Assembly: GCF_031877795.1 (NCBI RefSeq) | Contig: NC_133932.1 | Coordinates: 18,354,180 to 18,418,179 of the forward strand | Direction: 5' to 3' | From: Strix aluco | Lineage: Eukaryota > Chordata > Aves > Strigiformes > Strigidae | DNA length: 64,000 bases | In this document: piece after piece, positions 35,001-47,800 of the stretch | Numbering within the stretch: the stretch's first letter is position 1 | How the letters are laid out: each line of letters begins with the position of its first letter | Made by a program: the position numbers and the translations under genes | The notes under the pieces: generated by a model | What the model was told of the DNA's origin: nothing | The model's database searches: none | The model's input: only the letters and a program-made list of their open reading frames with translations

Positions 35001-38000
35001 TAGTGGCGACTGCTACTGGCACTGCCTGTCCCTCTGGCCCAGCTGCTGTGCTAGTAGTGGCGACTGGTACTGGCACTGCCTGTCACTCTGGCCCAGCTGC
35101 TGTGCTGGTGGAGGCGACTGGTACTGGCACTGCCTGTCACTCTGGCCCAGCTGCTGTGCTGGTGGAGGCGACTGGTACTGGCACTGGCTGTCCCTCTGTC
35201 CCAGCTGCTGTGCTAGTGGAGGCGACTGGTACTGGCACTGCCTGCCCCTCTGTCCCAGCTGCTGTGCTAGTGGAGGCGACTGCTACTGGCACTGCCTGTC
35301 CCTCTGGCCCAGCTGCTGTGCTGGTGGAGGTGACTGGTATTGGCACTGCCTGTCCCTCTGGCCCAGCTGCTGTGCTGGTGGAGGTGACTGGTACTGCCAC
35401 TGCCTGTCACTCTGGCCGAGCTGCAGTGCTAGTAGTGGCGACTGGTATTGGCACTGCCTGTCCCCCTTGCCCAGCTGCTCTGCTGGTGGAGGTGACTGGT
35501 ACTGGCACTGCCTGTCCCTCTGGCCCAGCTGCAGTGCTAGTGGAGGTGACTGGTATTGGCACTGCCTGTCCCCCTTGCCCAGCTGCTGTGCTGCTGGAGG
35601 CGACTGGTATTGGCACTGCCTGTCCCCCTGGCCCAGCTGCTCTGCTGGTGGAGGTGACTGGTACTGGCACTGCCTGTCCCTCTGGCCCAGCCGCTGTGCT
35701 GCTGGAGGTGACTGGTACTGGCACTGCCTGTCACTCTGGCCCAGCTGCAGTGCTAGTAGTGGCGACTGGTACTGGCACTGGCTGTCCCTCTGTCCCAGCT
35801 GCTGTGCTGGTGGTGGTGACTGGTACTGGCACTGCCTGTCCCCCTGGCCCAGATGCTGTGCTGGTGGAGGTGACTGGTACTGGCACTGGCTGTCCCTCTG
35901 TCCCAGCTGCTGTGCTGGTGGAGGTGACTGGTACTGGCACTGGCTGTCCCTCTGTCCCAGCTGCTGTGCTAGTAGAGGCGACTGCTACTGGCACTGCCTG
36001 TCCCTCTGGCCCAGCTGCTGTGCTAGTAGTGGCGACTGGTACTGGCACTGCCTGTCCCTCTGGCCCAGCTGCTGTGCTGGTGGAGGCGACTGGTACTGGC
36101 ACTGCCTGTCCCTCTGGCCCAGCTGCTGTGCTGGTGGAGGCGACTGGTACTGGCACTGGCTGTCCCTCTGTCCCAGCTGCTGTGCTAGTGGAGGCGACTG
36201 GTACTGGCACTGCCTGCCCCTCTGTCCCAGCTGCTGTGCTAGTGGAGGCGACTGCTACTGGCACTGCCTGTCCCTCTGGCCCAGCTGCTGTGCTGGTGGA
36301 GGTGACTGGTACTGGCACTGCCTGTCCCCCTGGCCCAGATGCTGTGCTAGTGGAGGTGACTGGTACTGGCACTGGCTGTCCCTCTGTCCCAGCTGCTGTG
36401 CTAGTGGAGGTGACTGGTACTGGCACTGCCTGTCCCTCTGTCCCAGTTGCTGTGCTAGTAGAGGCGACTGGTACTGGCACTGCCTGTCCCTCTGGCCCAG
36501 CTGCTGTGCTGGTGGAGGTGACTGGTATTGGCACTGCCTGTCCCTCTGGCCCAGCTGCTGTGCTGGTGGAGGTGACTGGTACTGCCACTGCCTGTCACTC
36601 TGGCCGAGCTGCAGTGCTAGTAGTGGCGACTGGTACTGGCACTGCCTGTCCCTCTGGCCCAACTGCTGTGCTAGTGGAGGCGACTGGTATTGGCACTGCC
36701 TGTCCCTCTGACCCAGCTGCTGTTCTGGTGGAGGTGACTGGTACTGCCACTGCCTGTCACTCTGGCCCAGCTGCAGTGCTAGTAGTGGCGACTGGTACTG
36801 GCACTGGCTGTCCCTCTGTCCCAGCTGCTGTGCTGGTGGTGGTGACTGGTACTGGCACTGCCTGTCCCCCTGGCCCAGATGCTGTGCTGGTGGAGGTGAC
36901 TGGTACTGGCACTGGCTGTCCCTCTGTCCCAGCTGCTGTGCTGGTGGAGGTGACTGGTACTGGCACTGCCTGTCCCTCTGGCCCAGCTGCTCTGCTGGTG
37001 GAGGTGACTGGTTCTGGCACTGCCTGTCCCTCTGGCCCAGCTGCTGTGCTGGTGGAGGTGACTGGTACTGGCACTGCCTGTCACTCTGGCCCAGCTGCAG
37101 TGCTAGTAGTGGCGACTGGTATTGGCACTGCCTGTCCCCCTTGCCCAGCTGCTGTGCTGCTGGAGGCGACTGGTATTGGCACTGCCTGTCCCCCTGGCCC
37201 AGCTGCTGTGCTAGTGGAGGCGACTGGTACTGGCACTGGCTGTCCCTCTGTCCCAGCTGCTGTGCTGGTGGTGGTGACTGGTACTGGCACTGCCTGTCCC
37301 CCTGGCCCAGATGCTGTGCTGGTGGAGGTGACTGGTACTGGCACTGGCTGTCCCTCTGGCCCAGCTGCTCTGCTGGTGGAGGTGACTGGTACTGGCACTG
37401 GCTGTCCCTCTGTCCCAGCTGCTGTGCTAGTAGAGGCGACTGCTACTGGCACTGCCTGTCCCTCTGGCCCAGCTGCTGTGCTAGTAGTGGCGACTGGTAC
37501 TGGCACTGCCTGTCACTCTGGCCCAGCTGCTGTGCTGGTGGAGGTGACTGGTACTGGCACTGCCTGTCCCCCTGGCCCAGATGCTGTGCTAGTGGAGGTG
37601 ACTGGTACTGGCACTGGCTGTCCCTCTGTCCCAGGTGCTGTGCTGGTGGAGGTGACTGGTACTGGCACTGGCTGTCCCTCTGTCCCAGTTGCTGTGCTAG
37701 TAGAGGCGACTGGTACTGGCACTGCCTGTCCCTCTGGCCCAGCCTCTGTGCTGGTGCAGGTGACTGGTATTGGCACTGCCTGTCCCTCTGGCCCAGCTGC
37801 TGTGCTGGTGGAGGTGACTGGTACTGCCACTGCCTGTCACTCTGGCCGAGGTGCAGTGCTAGTAGTGGCGACTGGTACTGGCACTGCCTGTCCCTCTGTC
37901 CCAGCTGCTGTGCTAGTAGAGGCGACTGGTACTGGCACTGCCTGTCCCTCTGGCCCAGCTGCTGTGCTGGTGGAGGTGACTGGTACTGGCACTGCCTGTC

Positions 38001-41000
38001 CCCCTGGCCCAGATGCTCTGCTGGTGGAGGTGACTGGTACTGGCACTGCCTGTCCCTCTGGCCCAGCTGCAGTGCTAGTAGTGGCGACTGATATTGGCAC
38101 TGCCAGTCCCCCTTGCCCAGCTGCTGTGCTAGTGGAGGCGACTGGTATTGGCACTGCCTGTCCCCCTGGCCCAGCTGCTCTGCTGGTGGTGGTGACTGGT
38201 ACTGGCACTGCCTGTCCCTCTGACCCAGCTGCTGTTCTGGTGGAGGTGACTGGTACTGCCACTGCCTGTCACTCTGGCCCAGCTGCAGTGCTAGTAGTGG
38301 CGACTGGTACTGGCACTGGCTGTCCCTCTGTCCCAGCTGCTGTGCTGGTGGTGGTGACTGGTACTGGCACTGCCTGTCCCCCTGGCCCAGATGCTGTGCT
38401 GGTGGAGGTGACTGGTACTGGCACTGGCTGTCCTTCTGTCCCAGCTGCTGTGCTAGTGGAGGTGACTCGTACTGGCACTGCCTGTCCCTCTGGCCCAGCT
38501 GCTGTGCTAGTGGAGGCAACTAGTACTGGCACTGCCTGTCCCCCTTGCCCAGCTGCTGTGCTAGTGGAGGCTACTGGTATTGGCACTGCCTGTCCCCCTG
38601 GCCCAGCTGCTCTGCTGGTGGAGGTGACTGGTACTGGCAGTGCCTGTCCCCCTTGCCCAGCTGCTGTGCTAGTGGAGGCAACTGGTACTGGCACTGCCTG
38701 TCCCCCTGGCCCAGCTGCTGTGCTGGTGGAGGTGACTGGTACTGGCACTGCCTGTCACTCTGGCCCAGCTGCTGTGCTGGTGGAGGTGACTGGTACTGGC
38801 ACTGCCTGTCACTCTGGCCCAGCTGCTGTGCTAGTGGAGGCGACTGCTACTGGCACTGCCTGTCACTCTGGCCCAGCTGCTGTGCTGGTTGAGGTGACTG
38901 GTACTGGCACTGCCTGACTCCCTGGCCCAGATGCTGTGCTAGTGGAGGTGACTGGTACTGGCACTGGCTATCCCTCTGTCCCAGCTGCTGTGCTGGTGGA
39001 GGTGACTGGTACTGGCACTGGCTGTCCCTCTGTCCCATCTGCTGTGCTAGTGGCGGCGACTGGTATTGGCACTGCCTGTCCCCCTTGCCCAGCTGCTCTG
39101 CTGGTGGAGGTGACTGGTACTGGCACTGCCTGTCCCTCTGGCCCAGCTGCTCTGCTGGTGGAGGCAACTGGTACTGGCACTGCCTGTCCCTCTGGCCCAG
39201 CTGCTGTGCTAGTGGAGGCAACTGCTACTGGCACTGCCTGTCCCTCTGGCCCAGCTGCTGTGCTGGTGGAGGCGACTGCTACTGGCACTGCCTGTCACTC
39301 TGGCCCAGCTGCTGTGCTGGTGGAGGTGACTGGTACTGCCACTGCCTGTCCCTCTGGCCCAGCTGCTGTGCTAGTGGAGGCGACTGCTACTGGCACTGCC
39401 TGACACTTTGGCCCAGCTGCTGTGCTAGTGGAGGTGACTGGTACTGGCAGTGCCTGTCCCCCTGGCCCCGCTGCTGTACCAGTATGTTCCCTTTCAGATC
39501 CTGCAGCTCTTTCTCCCCCTTCAGGGCAGTGAACAGTAGTAAAGGTGACATGGTAAGCATGGGCAAGCCCCCAGCACATTGCAGTGTGTTGTGTCTCCCG
39601 GGGTTTGTCAGATTGGCAAGACACCTTTTTCAGATACTCCACCAGTTTATCAGGACTCTGCACTTGTTCGGGAGTGAAATCCCAAACCGTTGGAGGTGAC
39701 CACTGAGTCAGGCACTTGCCCATCTTTTCCCACACACCTTGCCATTTATAACTATCTGCCCTCGGGGCAGGTTTCCGGGTGCTGCTGTCATTGGAGAAAT
39801 ACCGCATGGCCCAAAACAAGATCCGGCAGACATTCAGAAAGCATTGTGCCGCAAACACACTGGCCTGGGTGCTCCAAGGATAGCTAAAACTCTGAAAAAC
39901 CGAGAGGATCTCTTCCCCTGGCTCACCCATAGAGGGGGTGAGACCCCTAACAAAAGCCCAGGCAGCAAACAGGTACCGGTTCACCCCCACAAGCACTGAT
40001 GCAAGCCCATTATAAGCAGTCAGCAGCCAGTATAGCAAAATAAAACCCTTGACACATTTTCCACCGACAACAAACGCCAGCACTGGGAACACACAGCGGA
40101 TATAAGGATTAATCCAGCCCCACCACGCAAGCAAGTTGGCCAGCATTGCAAATGTTCCTTATCAAACAATACAAATAAAAACAGAAAAATTGCACCTAAC
40201 AGATTGCTCTAACACACCTTCTCCTTTTGTCCTTATCTCAACCCTCTCGTGCCCCATGCTGGGCGCCAAAAAGGCTGTGGTGGTTTAGGCCCCGCCGGGA
40301 CCCGAGACCACGCTGCCGCTGCCCCTCCCCCACCCTCCGACCGGAACGGGGCAGGGAGTGAAATACAAACCCCGGGGTTGAGGTAAGGAGAGGTTTAATA
40401 CCACAGTGCCACAGCAACAAACCGAACAACAGCAAGAACAAGAACAATAACAGTAATAACAAGAAACAGAACAAGGGATATAGCGATACAGCAGTGAGGA
40501 GAGCGACCCCACACCACGCCTTTACCAATCTTCCCGCGCTTGGGCGCCCGGACGTGAAGTCAGCATGGTATTGAATAACCCGGCTAGAGCTCCCTCCCCA
40601 CTGCTGGGGAAACTTAACCCTATCCTAGCTGAACCAGGACACCTTGGGACAGACATTGGTGCATCCAGCACCAAGGGCCCAGGGCCTGGGGCTGGTGCCA
40701 GAGTGTCCCTGGCCTGGTGGCAGGGCCAGGGATGGGGGAAAGGCAGTGGGGCTCTGAGGGTCTTACCGCAACTTGGCGACGACCAGTTCCTCCTGGAGGA
40801 GGAGAAGGCGTCTCTCGCTCCTCCTGTGGCCCCGGGTCAGCCACACGTCCGTGCTCAGCACCGCCTCAGCGTCGGTGAGAGCCTCCCTGCGGAGCAGAGA
40901 GCGGTGGGCATGAGAAAGGCTGTGGCTGAGGGGCCCGGCCGTGCCCGCCCGTCCCCGAGCCCCGGGGGGAGCCTACCTGGAGTGCCAGCAGCAGTTGGCC

Positions 41001-41008
41001 TGGCCCAT
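23029..41008 (-). CDS. ARHGAP20-like: ARHGAP20-like PH-RhoGAP protein, copy 2
   Basis: Same 15-exon model as copy 1: 40977-41008, 40767-40886, 28109-28285, 27725-27766, 27472-27556, 27314-27367, 27124-27195, 26931-26997, 26088-26275, 25697-25858, 25503-25612, 24962-25157, 24658-24757, 23713-23782, 23417-23618. The poly(A) signal is at 23034-23029. The exon translations I compared are identical to copy 1, including the arginine finger and every splice dinucleotide checked. Intron 2 is the longest of the three (12.5 kb) because its retrovirus carries the 172-unit minisatellite. The intact frame argues that this copy is not an old pseudogene. Confidence 0.78.
24658..28285 (-). CDS. ARHGAP20-like: Copy 2 exons 3-13: PH C-terminal half, linker and RhoGAP domain
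   Basis: The compact exon cluster of copy 2, downstream of the retrovirus in the direction of transcription. Exon 3 (28109-28285) carries the acidic PH loop. Exons 9-13 (26088-26275, 25697-25858, 25503-25612, 24962-25157, 24658-24757) encode the GAP domain with GIFRRS and NLAICLGPNLL intact. No stop or frameshift was seen relative to copy 1. Confidence 0.85.
28371..28629 (-). repeat. 3' LTR of retrovirus copy 2, U3-truncated
   Basis: Same 259-bp truncated LTR and same breakpoint as in copy 1, so the deletion predates the duplication. Confidence 0.85.
28748..29056 (-). pseudogene. pro: Retroviral aspartic protease (copy 2)
   Basis: Identical to the copy 1 protease remnant, with the DTGA and ILGID motifs kept. 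Confidence 0.8.
29057..30148 (-). pseudogene. gag: Retroviral gag, C-terminal part (copy 2)
   Basis: As in copy 1, with TGA near 29971-29969 and in the first repeat. It differs from copy 1 at two sites seen (near 29618 and 29965). Confidence 0.65.
30149..39477. repeat. 54-bp minisatellite inside gag, 172 units (array 2)
   Basis: Units run from 30159 to 39446: 9,287 bp, which is 172 x 54 minus 1. The missing base is near 31145 (cccttggcc). A block from about 31195 to 32592 recurs at 36109-37506, an offset of 4,914 bp or 91 units. The stretch 33895-35724 aligns to 11812-13587 of array 1. Confidence 0.97.
39295..40146 (-). pseudogene. gag: Retroviral gag, N-terminal part (copy 2)
   Basis: The same 283-codon open stretch as in copy 1, ending at a TGA in the third repeat. 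Here the downstream gag part is out of frame with it because of a 1-bp deletion in the array near 31145. Confidence 0.65.
40251..40268 (-). promoter_or_regulatory. Primer binding site, tRNA-Lys-like (copy 2)
   Basis: Identical to the site of retrovirus copy 1. Confidence 0.8.
40276..40641 (-). repeat. 5' LTR of retrovirus copy 2
   Basis: 366 bp, equal to the copy 1 5' LTR in sequence and limits. Confidence 0.88.
40767..41008 (-). CDS. ARHGAP20-like: Copy 2 exons 1-2: start codon and first PH strands
   Basis: The ATG lies at 41008-41006; exon 1 ends at 40977 and exon 2 is 40767-40886. Sequence and splice sites equal those of copy 1. Intron 1 is 90 bp. The distance to exon 3 is about 12.5 kb, nearly all retroviral. 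Confidence 0.78.
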
Positions 41009-41186
41009 CCTGCCCGGGACAGGAGGACCCCTCGCTCTGCACCAAGGATGTGGCCCAGCTGGCCACAGCGAGGATGGGAAGCAGGGTGCCGGTGCCGGGA
41101 AGCGCTGTTCGGCCAGACCCTGCCTCCTCCCAGAGCTGCTCCGTGCCAGCACAGCCCCGTGCTGCCGGCTCTGGTGGCTGCTGGCT

Positions 41187-41230
41187 CCAAAATGGCCGAC
41201 GCTGGGAGCCCAACGGAAAGTGGGCGGGGC
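41187..41230 (-). promoter_or_regulatory. Candidate promoter of gene copy 2
   Basis: Identical copy of the GC box (41222-41230) and the YY1-like motif (41187-41197), about 200 bp upstream of the copy 2 start codon. Confidence 0.4.
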
Positions 41231-41773
41231 CTCGTGCTGGGGGTTCTCTCCAGCATGGCCCTGGCTGTCTTGCCCCGGGCAGCCCAGAGCAGGGCAGAGC
41301 AGAGGGGAAGCACCCCCTCCCTCCGCCTGCTGCCAGTGGTCTGCCTGCTGCAGCCCGGGATGCAGTTCGCCCCCAATGCCCCAGGGGTACTTTGCTGGCT
41401 CCAAGTTGCTCAACTTCGGGTCCACCATCACCCCAGGGCTCTGCACAGCTGCTTTCCAGCTGGGTCTCCCCCAGCACATACAGCTCCAGGGGCTTGTTCC
41501 TCCCCAGGTCCAGGACTTTGCTCTTCCCTCTTCCCCTTCTTCAACGACAGGAAGCTCCTGGCAGCCCCTTTCTCCAGCCTGTCAAGGTCCCTCTGGTTGG
41601 CAACACAACCCTCGGCTGCAGGAGCCTCTCCTCCCAGTCATGTGCCTTCTGCAAGCTGTCTGAGGGTGTGCTCTGCCCCATCATCCGGATCACTGAATGT
41701 GGACAGGGCGCGCATCATGCCGCGCAGGGCTTTGTCACAGAATGATCAGAAATTGAGGGGGAAGATCCACTTT

Positions 41774-41796
41774 TGTGTGTGTGTGTGTGTGTGTGT
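41774..41796. repeat. TG dinucleotide microsatellite, unit 3
   Basis: Same run as at 253. Confidence 0.95.
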
Positions 41797-44575
41797 ATTA
41801 TAAATATGGTGCTTCTCCCTGTCATCCCTTCAAGCCATTAAAAGGTGCACAGGCTCTCTCGTTTTTCATTTGAATGTCACACCTCTTCTTAGTACTGACC
41901 TTACGTGCAACGTTGTATCGGGCTGTACTCTCGCATAGACTGTTGGATAGTACCTAGCCTAGATTAGTAGAGAGCAGATTAATCTGCATTACCGGTGCTA
42001 ACACCAGTGACGGGAGGTTGCATCTGGCTGTTCAGCCAAAGGATAAAAATCAAAGGTGTCTCTTGAACTCAGTGGGCTATTGACTGAATTCATCACGCTC
42101 AAAAAACAAAAGCTACAGGAGAAAGGCATATTCTATCTTGACTGCTACAATGCATGTTTTAGGAGGTATGAAGATAAACCCTCCGTGCCCCTCCGCCCAC
42201 CCCCTTCCAAGAAAAAGGACTAGAGAAAAAAGATGCAACTTCTAGAGCAATGAGGCTTTTAATAGCCAAGTAAATTTCCCTGTATCATGCCCATTCAATG
42301 AGCTACTTTGTCTGACACTCTGCCTTACTCGGTACCAGCATAAGACTCTTCCAGGAAATATTAAACAAAACAAAAAAAAAATATATTGCTGTACAGCCAG
42401 TTGCCTGCGTTACGCTATGGAAGATGTAGAATTCCTCTCTGATCCACAACTTTCCACCTACAAGCAAAACCGTAGTGAAGCTTTCCTCCATTTCCAATGC
42501 GCTCTGATGGCTCTTCCCCAGGGAAAGCCTTTCCTCTGTCACTCTGGGGGCATAGCTGGTCATAGGCAAGGCAAGCCCCGAGCCCCACGCACCATCCGAG
42601 GCCACCACCGTCCTCCTGTAGCCGTGAGCAAGATCTCAAACTCCTTTTCCGCTGCAGGAGAAGAGTTGTTAATAGAAATGGATGCACATGGCACAGTCTG
42701 TTCCAGAACAGTCACAGCTGTTCAAAGCTTTCCGTGCCCTGGATTGGGGGGTTTCAGGACCAGCTCCTGGGTCAGCTTGCACCGAGGCTAGCGACAGCTG
42801 TGCTTCATGCAGGTAACTCAGGTTTAACCCTTTGTCCCCTGACCATCCCCACAGGTCCAGCAGCATAGAAAGTCACAGTGGGCTGCGTTGGAGCAACCTG
42901 CTCCGCTGGACTTGTGGCAAATGTTGCGTCTGCATCCCTGCCCTTCTGTTCTCCCTGTAGGGTCCTGGTCAATACAACAAGCTGCTCTCCCTGGAAATGA
43001 CCATCGTGGCGAAAGACAGGCTCCACTGTGAGCCACGACCTTCACCCACCGAGCAGCCAGCACAGCCAGGGACACGTTTGTGCGAAAGTCCCTTCTCATG
43101 GCAAAAAGGGGATCCATAGTCAGCTTTGGATGTCGTGTGTCTGGTGTAACTGTTGATACTGCGCAATGCCTTGGTTAAAATAGAAGCGACGAAGAGAGTT
43201 AAAAACCTGCCCTTTTCAGGAAAAATGCAGGAAATCGGCATCTTTTGGCTATTTTACACTCCAACAAGAAAGATTGTGGGCCCGTGTTTTGCTGATTAGG
43301 GATACCAATCAAACTCAGACACCAGAGTGAAAAGAGCAGGCGTATTTTACTGGAAATAGCTAAATCATGTAACAGAATAATACAGAAAACATACAACAAG
43401 AAAAGACAGAATAGTGCACTTAAACAAACAGGAAAATACAGGGTAATGCATCAAATCGTTACTACACGAGAGAGAGAATAGTGATTAAGAAAGATCCATC
43501 ACCACTTGCATATGTTACCATCATCCAGATCCGCAGTCGCCGGGGAGCCCCGGTTACAGCGAGGATTTGGAGAGCCTTTCCCGGCAAGTGGGAAATCCTA
43601 CGCGGTGCGTCCACCCGTAGGTGAGGCTTCCAAAGTCGCTGTGAGCGGGTCCCGCCTTATATACCCCCAAATCAGCAAGCCAGAACAACTGGCACCTTTG
43701 TTTTGAGCGGAACATCTGGTTTCACTCTCACATTAGATTCCCCCGGAGCCTGGCCAGGGCTCAAGGGAGAAGCTAAGGGAGTTTCCCTGCTTATCTAATT
43801 TATTTATGTTCTTTTTAGAACAAGGCCACACGTCTGGTCCCAAGGCCGGACAGCAGGCTTCATGGCCTTGTTAACTTACCTGTACGCAAAAAAGAAGATA
43901 CATACATTCAGGATAGACATGTTTTCATTACATTCATCATCAGTCAGGAGTCTATGATATCTAAGCTACATCTTTCATTAATGAGCATACATATTTCGTT
44001 AATGACTACATACTAAGTTAGCAGCTTTGGCTCGGGGCCTGTGGTTCAGGCTTCAATACTTCAACACTTTAGCACTTTTTACATCAGGATAGGCGGTTTG
44101 TTATAACCTAGTACAATACCTACTAGCACAACGGTTATCAGTTACAAAATATACAGGATTCATCTATAGGTCAACTCTGGCTTGGGCCTATTGTCCAAGC
44201 CTTAGCACTTCAGCCCGGTGGTTAATGCTTTAAGGGAAGTTCAGCACGTTGGGAAAAGGGATATAAGACCACTCTTCTGGACACTGTCTGGACTGGGCTA
44301 GGCTGGGCTTGGAGAGCCTGGGAGGGTCCCCGGGGTCCCAGCTTTCCTGCAGTGCTGACTGTGGCGGCTGCGGCCTGTTCTTTCCTGCCGTGCTGACTGC
44401 ACCCACCTGGTGGGGCTGTCCTTGGGAAGGGCACCAGAGCTGAAAAAGCCCCTGGTAGAGGGGCGGGGAGAAGCTCTTCTCCAGAGATTTGCCAGAAACT
44501 CTCCAGAGCATCCCTTTTCCAGCGCATGAGATGCTCTGTGTGACAAGGGAAGGTGCCCATTAGTCCACAGTCCTG

Positions 44576-44672
44576 GGCAAGCGGGTCTAGGTGACCCTGC
44601 TTGAGCAGGCAGGTTGGACCAGAGGACCTTCACAGGTCCCTCCCAGCCTCAGCTGTTCTATGGGATTCTGTG
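44576..44672 (+). mobile_element. CR1 retrotransposon 3' tail, unit 3
   Basis: Same fragment as at 3055-3151. Confidence 0.8.
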
Positions 44673-44841
44673 CTTCGTTTGACTCCTCAAGCACCTGAAC
44701 TCAGCCCCGATGCCTGCTGGAAAGGATTCTGGCGCAAGGGATGATGATCCCAAACTCCTCCACTAGGATTCATCCCAAAACAACTTCTACCTAGTCCAGA
44801 ATATCGTATGGCACACACAGTCAGAAGGGAGAAAATGTCCT

Positions 44842-47800
44842 TTTATTGTGGACATCCAGTGCAGGAGCCCAGGAGTCACAGGGGTTCAACCAGTAACAAG
44901 AAATCAGCACCTACAACGACAGAGCCAGAAAGCACTGGTAAAGCCACAAAGGCAGGAACAGGCATGGCTTGGTTCCCCTTTCTTTGGGAAACACAGTTGA
45001 CAAGGAATTGTTGATATCCCAGAAGAGAGCTACTGCTGGCCTTAGCTCCGGGGTGGCTCTGGCACCTTATCCCCTCTAAGGTAATGCCCTTAGAGAGCTG
45101 TGCATGTGCAGAGGTGCACAGTGCCCCTGTGCCACACAGCAGGGCTCCCCTGGGGAGCTGCCACGGGGTTATTTCCAAACCCTGCATAGCACCATCCCTC
45201 GCCGTCCCTTGCCAGTCAGTTGGACTGACTTAGAGCAGGGTGGAGAGTTGGCAAAGATAGGCAGCAAAGCCTGGTACACACCTGGGGCTTCCTGATCTTT
45301 CGCACCTCCCTGCTTTTCTTCTGTCCCCTTCTTTTCCTCTCTTCTCTTCTTTGCTTCGTGGCATGGCCTCTCCTCTGCCCAGGTCTCTTCTCTCTTTCGT
45401 TTCCTTTGGCCGTCGTCTTCCTGGCAGGAGCCTGCAAACCTTTCCATCCCACAGCATGGTTAGACAGGGAAAGCCAGGATCAACTGGAATCAGCTCTTGA
45501 TTTAACCAAAGCTGACTCGTTTTACCTTCTGTGCTCCGAGAGGCTCTTCAGTTCTTCTGCGCATCCCAGGGATTCTACCACGGTCTCAGTGGTGGCTGGA
45601 GACAAAGCAACGGGTGCCTAAAACAGAAAGGTCGTCATTAGCAGGTGGCAAGGGATGCCCTGAAGTAGTAAGCAACTGCTTGGCACGTTGCTGCCTTAGC
45701 TCTACAGGGGAGATCTCTTTGGCTGGTTTGAGTCAGCCCTTTCTTCCAAGGTTCTCGCTCTGGAACACAGTGTTCACATGGGTGGGGGACAGTCCATTTG
45801 TGGGGGCCATTCAGCAGAGAGCCTGCGATCCCCTGCCAGGCAAGGAAAGGCTTGCCCACTTCCTTCTGCCAGCATTTCTTCTGCCCTCCCAAGACAGAGC
45901 TCTGCGGATGTCCATTTGGTGCAAGACAACCTTCTGTGGTGGGAGGCTTTGCTTTTGAAATCTATCTTTCTGTGGCGTTTTGTAGGTATTTCCTCTGATT
46001 AAGCACATGCCTAAGGCATAGGAGAAAAGACCTTTCCAGTTTTACTGACAGTGTATCATTCCATGGGGGGAAAAATAAAATGCAAAGCCACAAGAGACTG
46101 AACGCCAGGAAGAGGCACAGCAGCTGCTTGGACTCAACAGCAACTGCCCTCCTCCTGCCTAAGACACATTGTTGCAGCGCTTGTGGAGCTGCCATACCTC
46201 CGCCCTTTCTGCTCCCACCACCGCCTCTCCCCCCGCTGCTCTCTGGAGGATGAGCAGAGAGGCTGGTGCATCCAGGCAGGCTTTTGCCTGGTGCTCGGCA
46301 TCTGCTTCGCCTGGAGGGCCGTGCTGCTTTTCCAAAGGCAACTCTGGAAAGCAAAAGCGTGTGCAGCAAAGTGACTGGTTGGAAGTGGACAACAGCTAAA
46401 GCAAAACCCACAGGAAGCCCTACCCCAGCTGTCTGCTCAGGCTGTGACAGCCCTCAGTCCCTCCTCATACCTGTGGGTCTGTCCACGGGCTCAGGTGACG
46501 TCTGGCCAGCCATCTCCTCCCCAAAGATGTCGCTGCCGTTTTCAATCAGAAATTCCACCAGCAGCTTCACCTGCACACATCAAAGCCTTGGTTTCAGGGC
46601 AGGTGTCTGAAAACACGTCAAGCAGCCTTTCCCGCTCCTGAGCCTTGCTTCTGCGCAGAAGGCTGTGGCTGTGGGGCTGCTCTTCCAGGCAGCCACTCCA
46701 CCGGCATTTGCGCAAGAGAGGAGCAAGCTCTGAGGGTCCAGGCAGGCTGCAGCCAGCCGGTCAGTACAGCGTACCTTCTCGGTCACCTCCAGCGCGGCCT
46801 CGAGGGGGAGCAGCTCCTCGTCAGGTGGGCCCAGCAGGTTTGGCCCCAGGCAGATGGCCAGGTTGCTGGAGGTCATTCTGCTGGTGGACACGTGGTGGCC
46901 GATGTTCTGCAGCAGGGAGAGCAGCCGCTGGAGGAGGAGGAGATGGGCTGCAGGCAACTTCTCGGCCACCCTGAGGGAGCAGGAACACAACGTTAAGGAA
47001 GCAGATGCTGCCCACAGCTGTCCCTGAAGCTTGCACAAGGCAGGCGGGAGCCAGTGTCTGTGCTGCGCCACTTTCCAGGTGCTCTCAGGCAGCGATCAGG
47101 AGGAAAACACACTGTTGCTTCCCAGCTCCTGGTTTCACCCAAGCCCACGCAAGGGAAGGCTCCCTGCCCACGCCCTTTCCCCCCGAAATGCAACCCCAGC
47201 CCAGCAAATGCAAGCTGCCAGAAAATGCAACCTTCTAAGGAGCCCGTCCCTTTTCAGGCAAGTCCCAGGACTCTGCCACTCCCTACTCAACAGGCAGGCT
47301 GCTGGCCACACTTACACTTTCAGCGCTTCCACCCTGGCCTCCTTGCTTGGCCTCTCCATGGCTTGCATCCAGTCCTGGTAGACGCCGACAACGAGGAGCT
47401 TGCCGGGGATGCTGCGTAGAAAGTCCTGCAAGGCCAAGGGCTTCAGGTGAGCCTTTGAAGATTCCAGGCCAGCCAGGAGCTCTTCCAGCTGCAGGGCAGA
47501 AGCGCTCACCTTCAAGATGGCAGCTAGCAGGATGACAGGCTGGTTTGCCAGGTCCACATCTGCGCCGCGGTCGAGGTCCTCCTTCAGCTTCTGGAGCGCT
47601 GTCCCCCTGTCGGATCTCCGGAATATCCCCTCCGTCGACGGTCCTCTCTGGTACAGGATGTCCAGGAGCTCCTGCGGGAGACGCAGGAGGACAGCTGCTT
47701 GGCTGAAGAAACAAGTGACAGCAGAGGCCAGAGCTCTGCCCCAGGCTGGGCTCCCCCCCGCCCCCGCAAAGGGTCTGGCGCCAGAAGCGGTGGCCGTGGG

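Larger units (their letters stand above)
28371..40641 (-). mobile_element. Endogenous retrovirus with gag minisatellite, copy 2
   Basis: 12,271 bp, flanked by the same CCTTG repeats (28366-28370 and 40642-40646) and with the same parts as copy 1. It is larger only because its minisatellite has 172 units. Not an independent insertion. Confidence 0.92.
19709..41521. repeat. Tandem segmental duplication, unit 2
   Basis: Second copy, 21,813 bp. Without the minisatellite (9,329 bp) it is again 12,484 bp, so the 2.1-kb size increase lies wholly in the array. Differences from unit 1 are scattered: the A-rich tract near 20552, a G/A near 22384, a G/A near 29618 and a G/A near 29965. No exon difference was seen in the translated segments. 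Confidence 0.97.

Noticed and set aside
31160-38917. Plus-strand 2,585-codon open frame, and the 1,070- and 1,239-codon frames in array 3
   Set aside because: Same minisatellite effect; lengths follow the repeat number and one-base deletions rather than gene structure.
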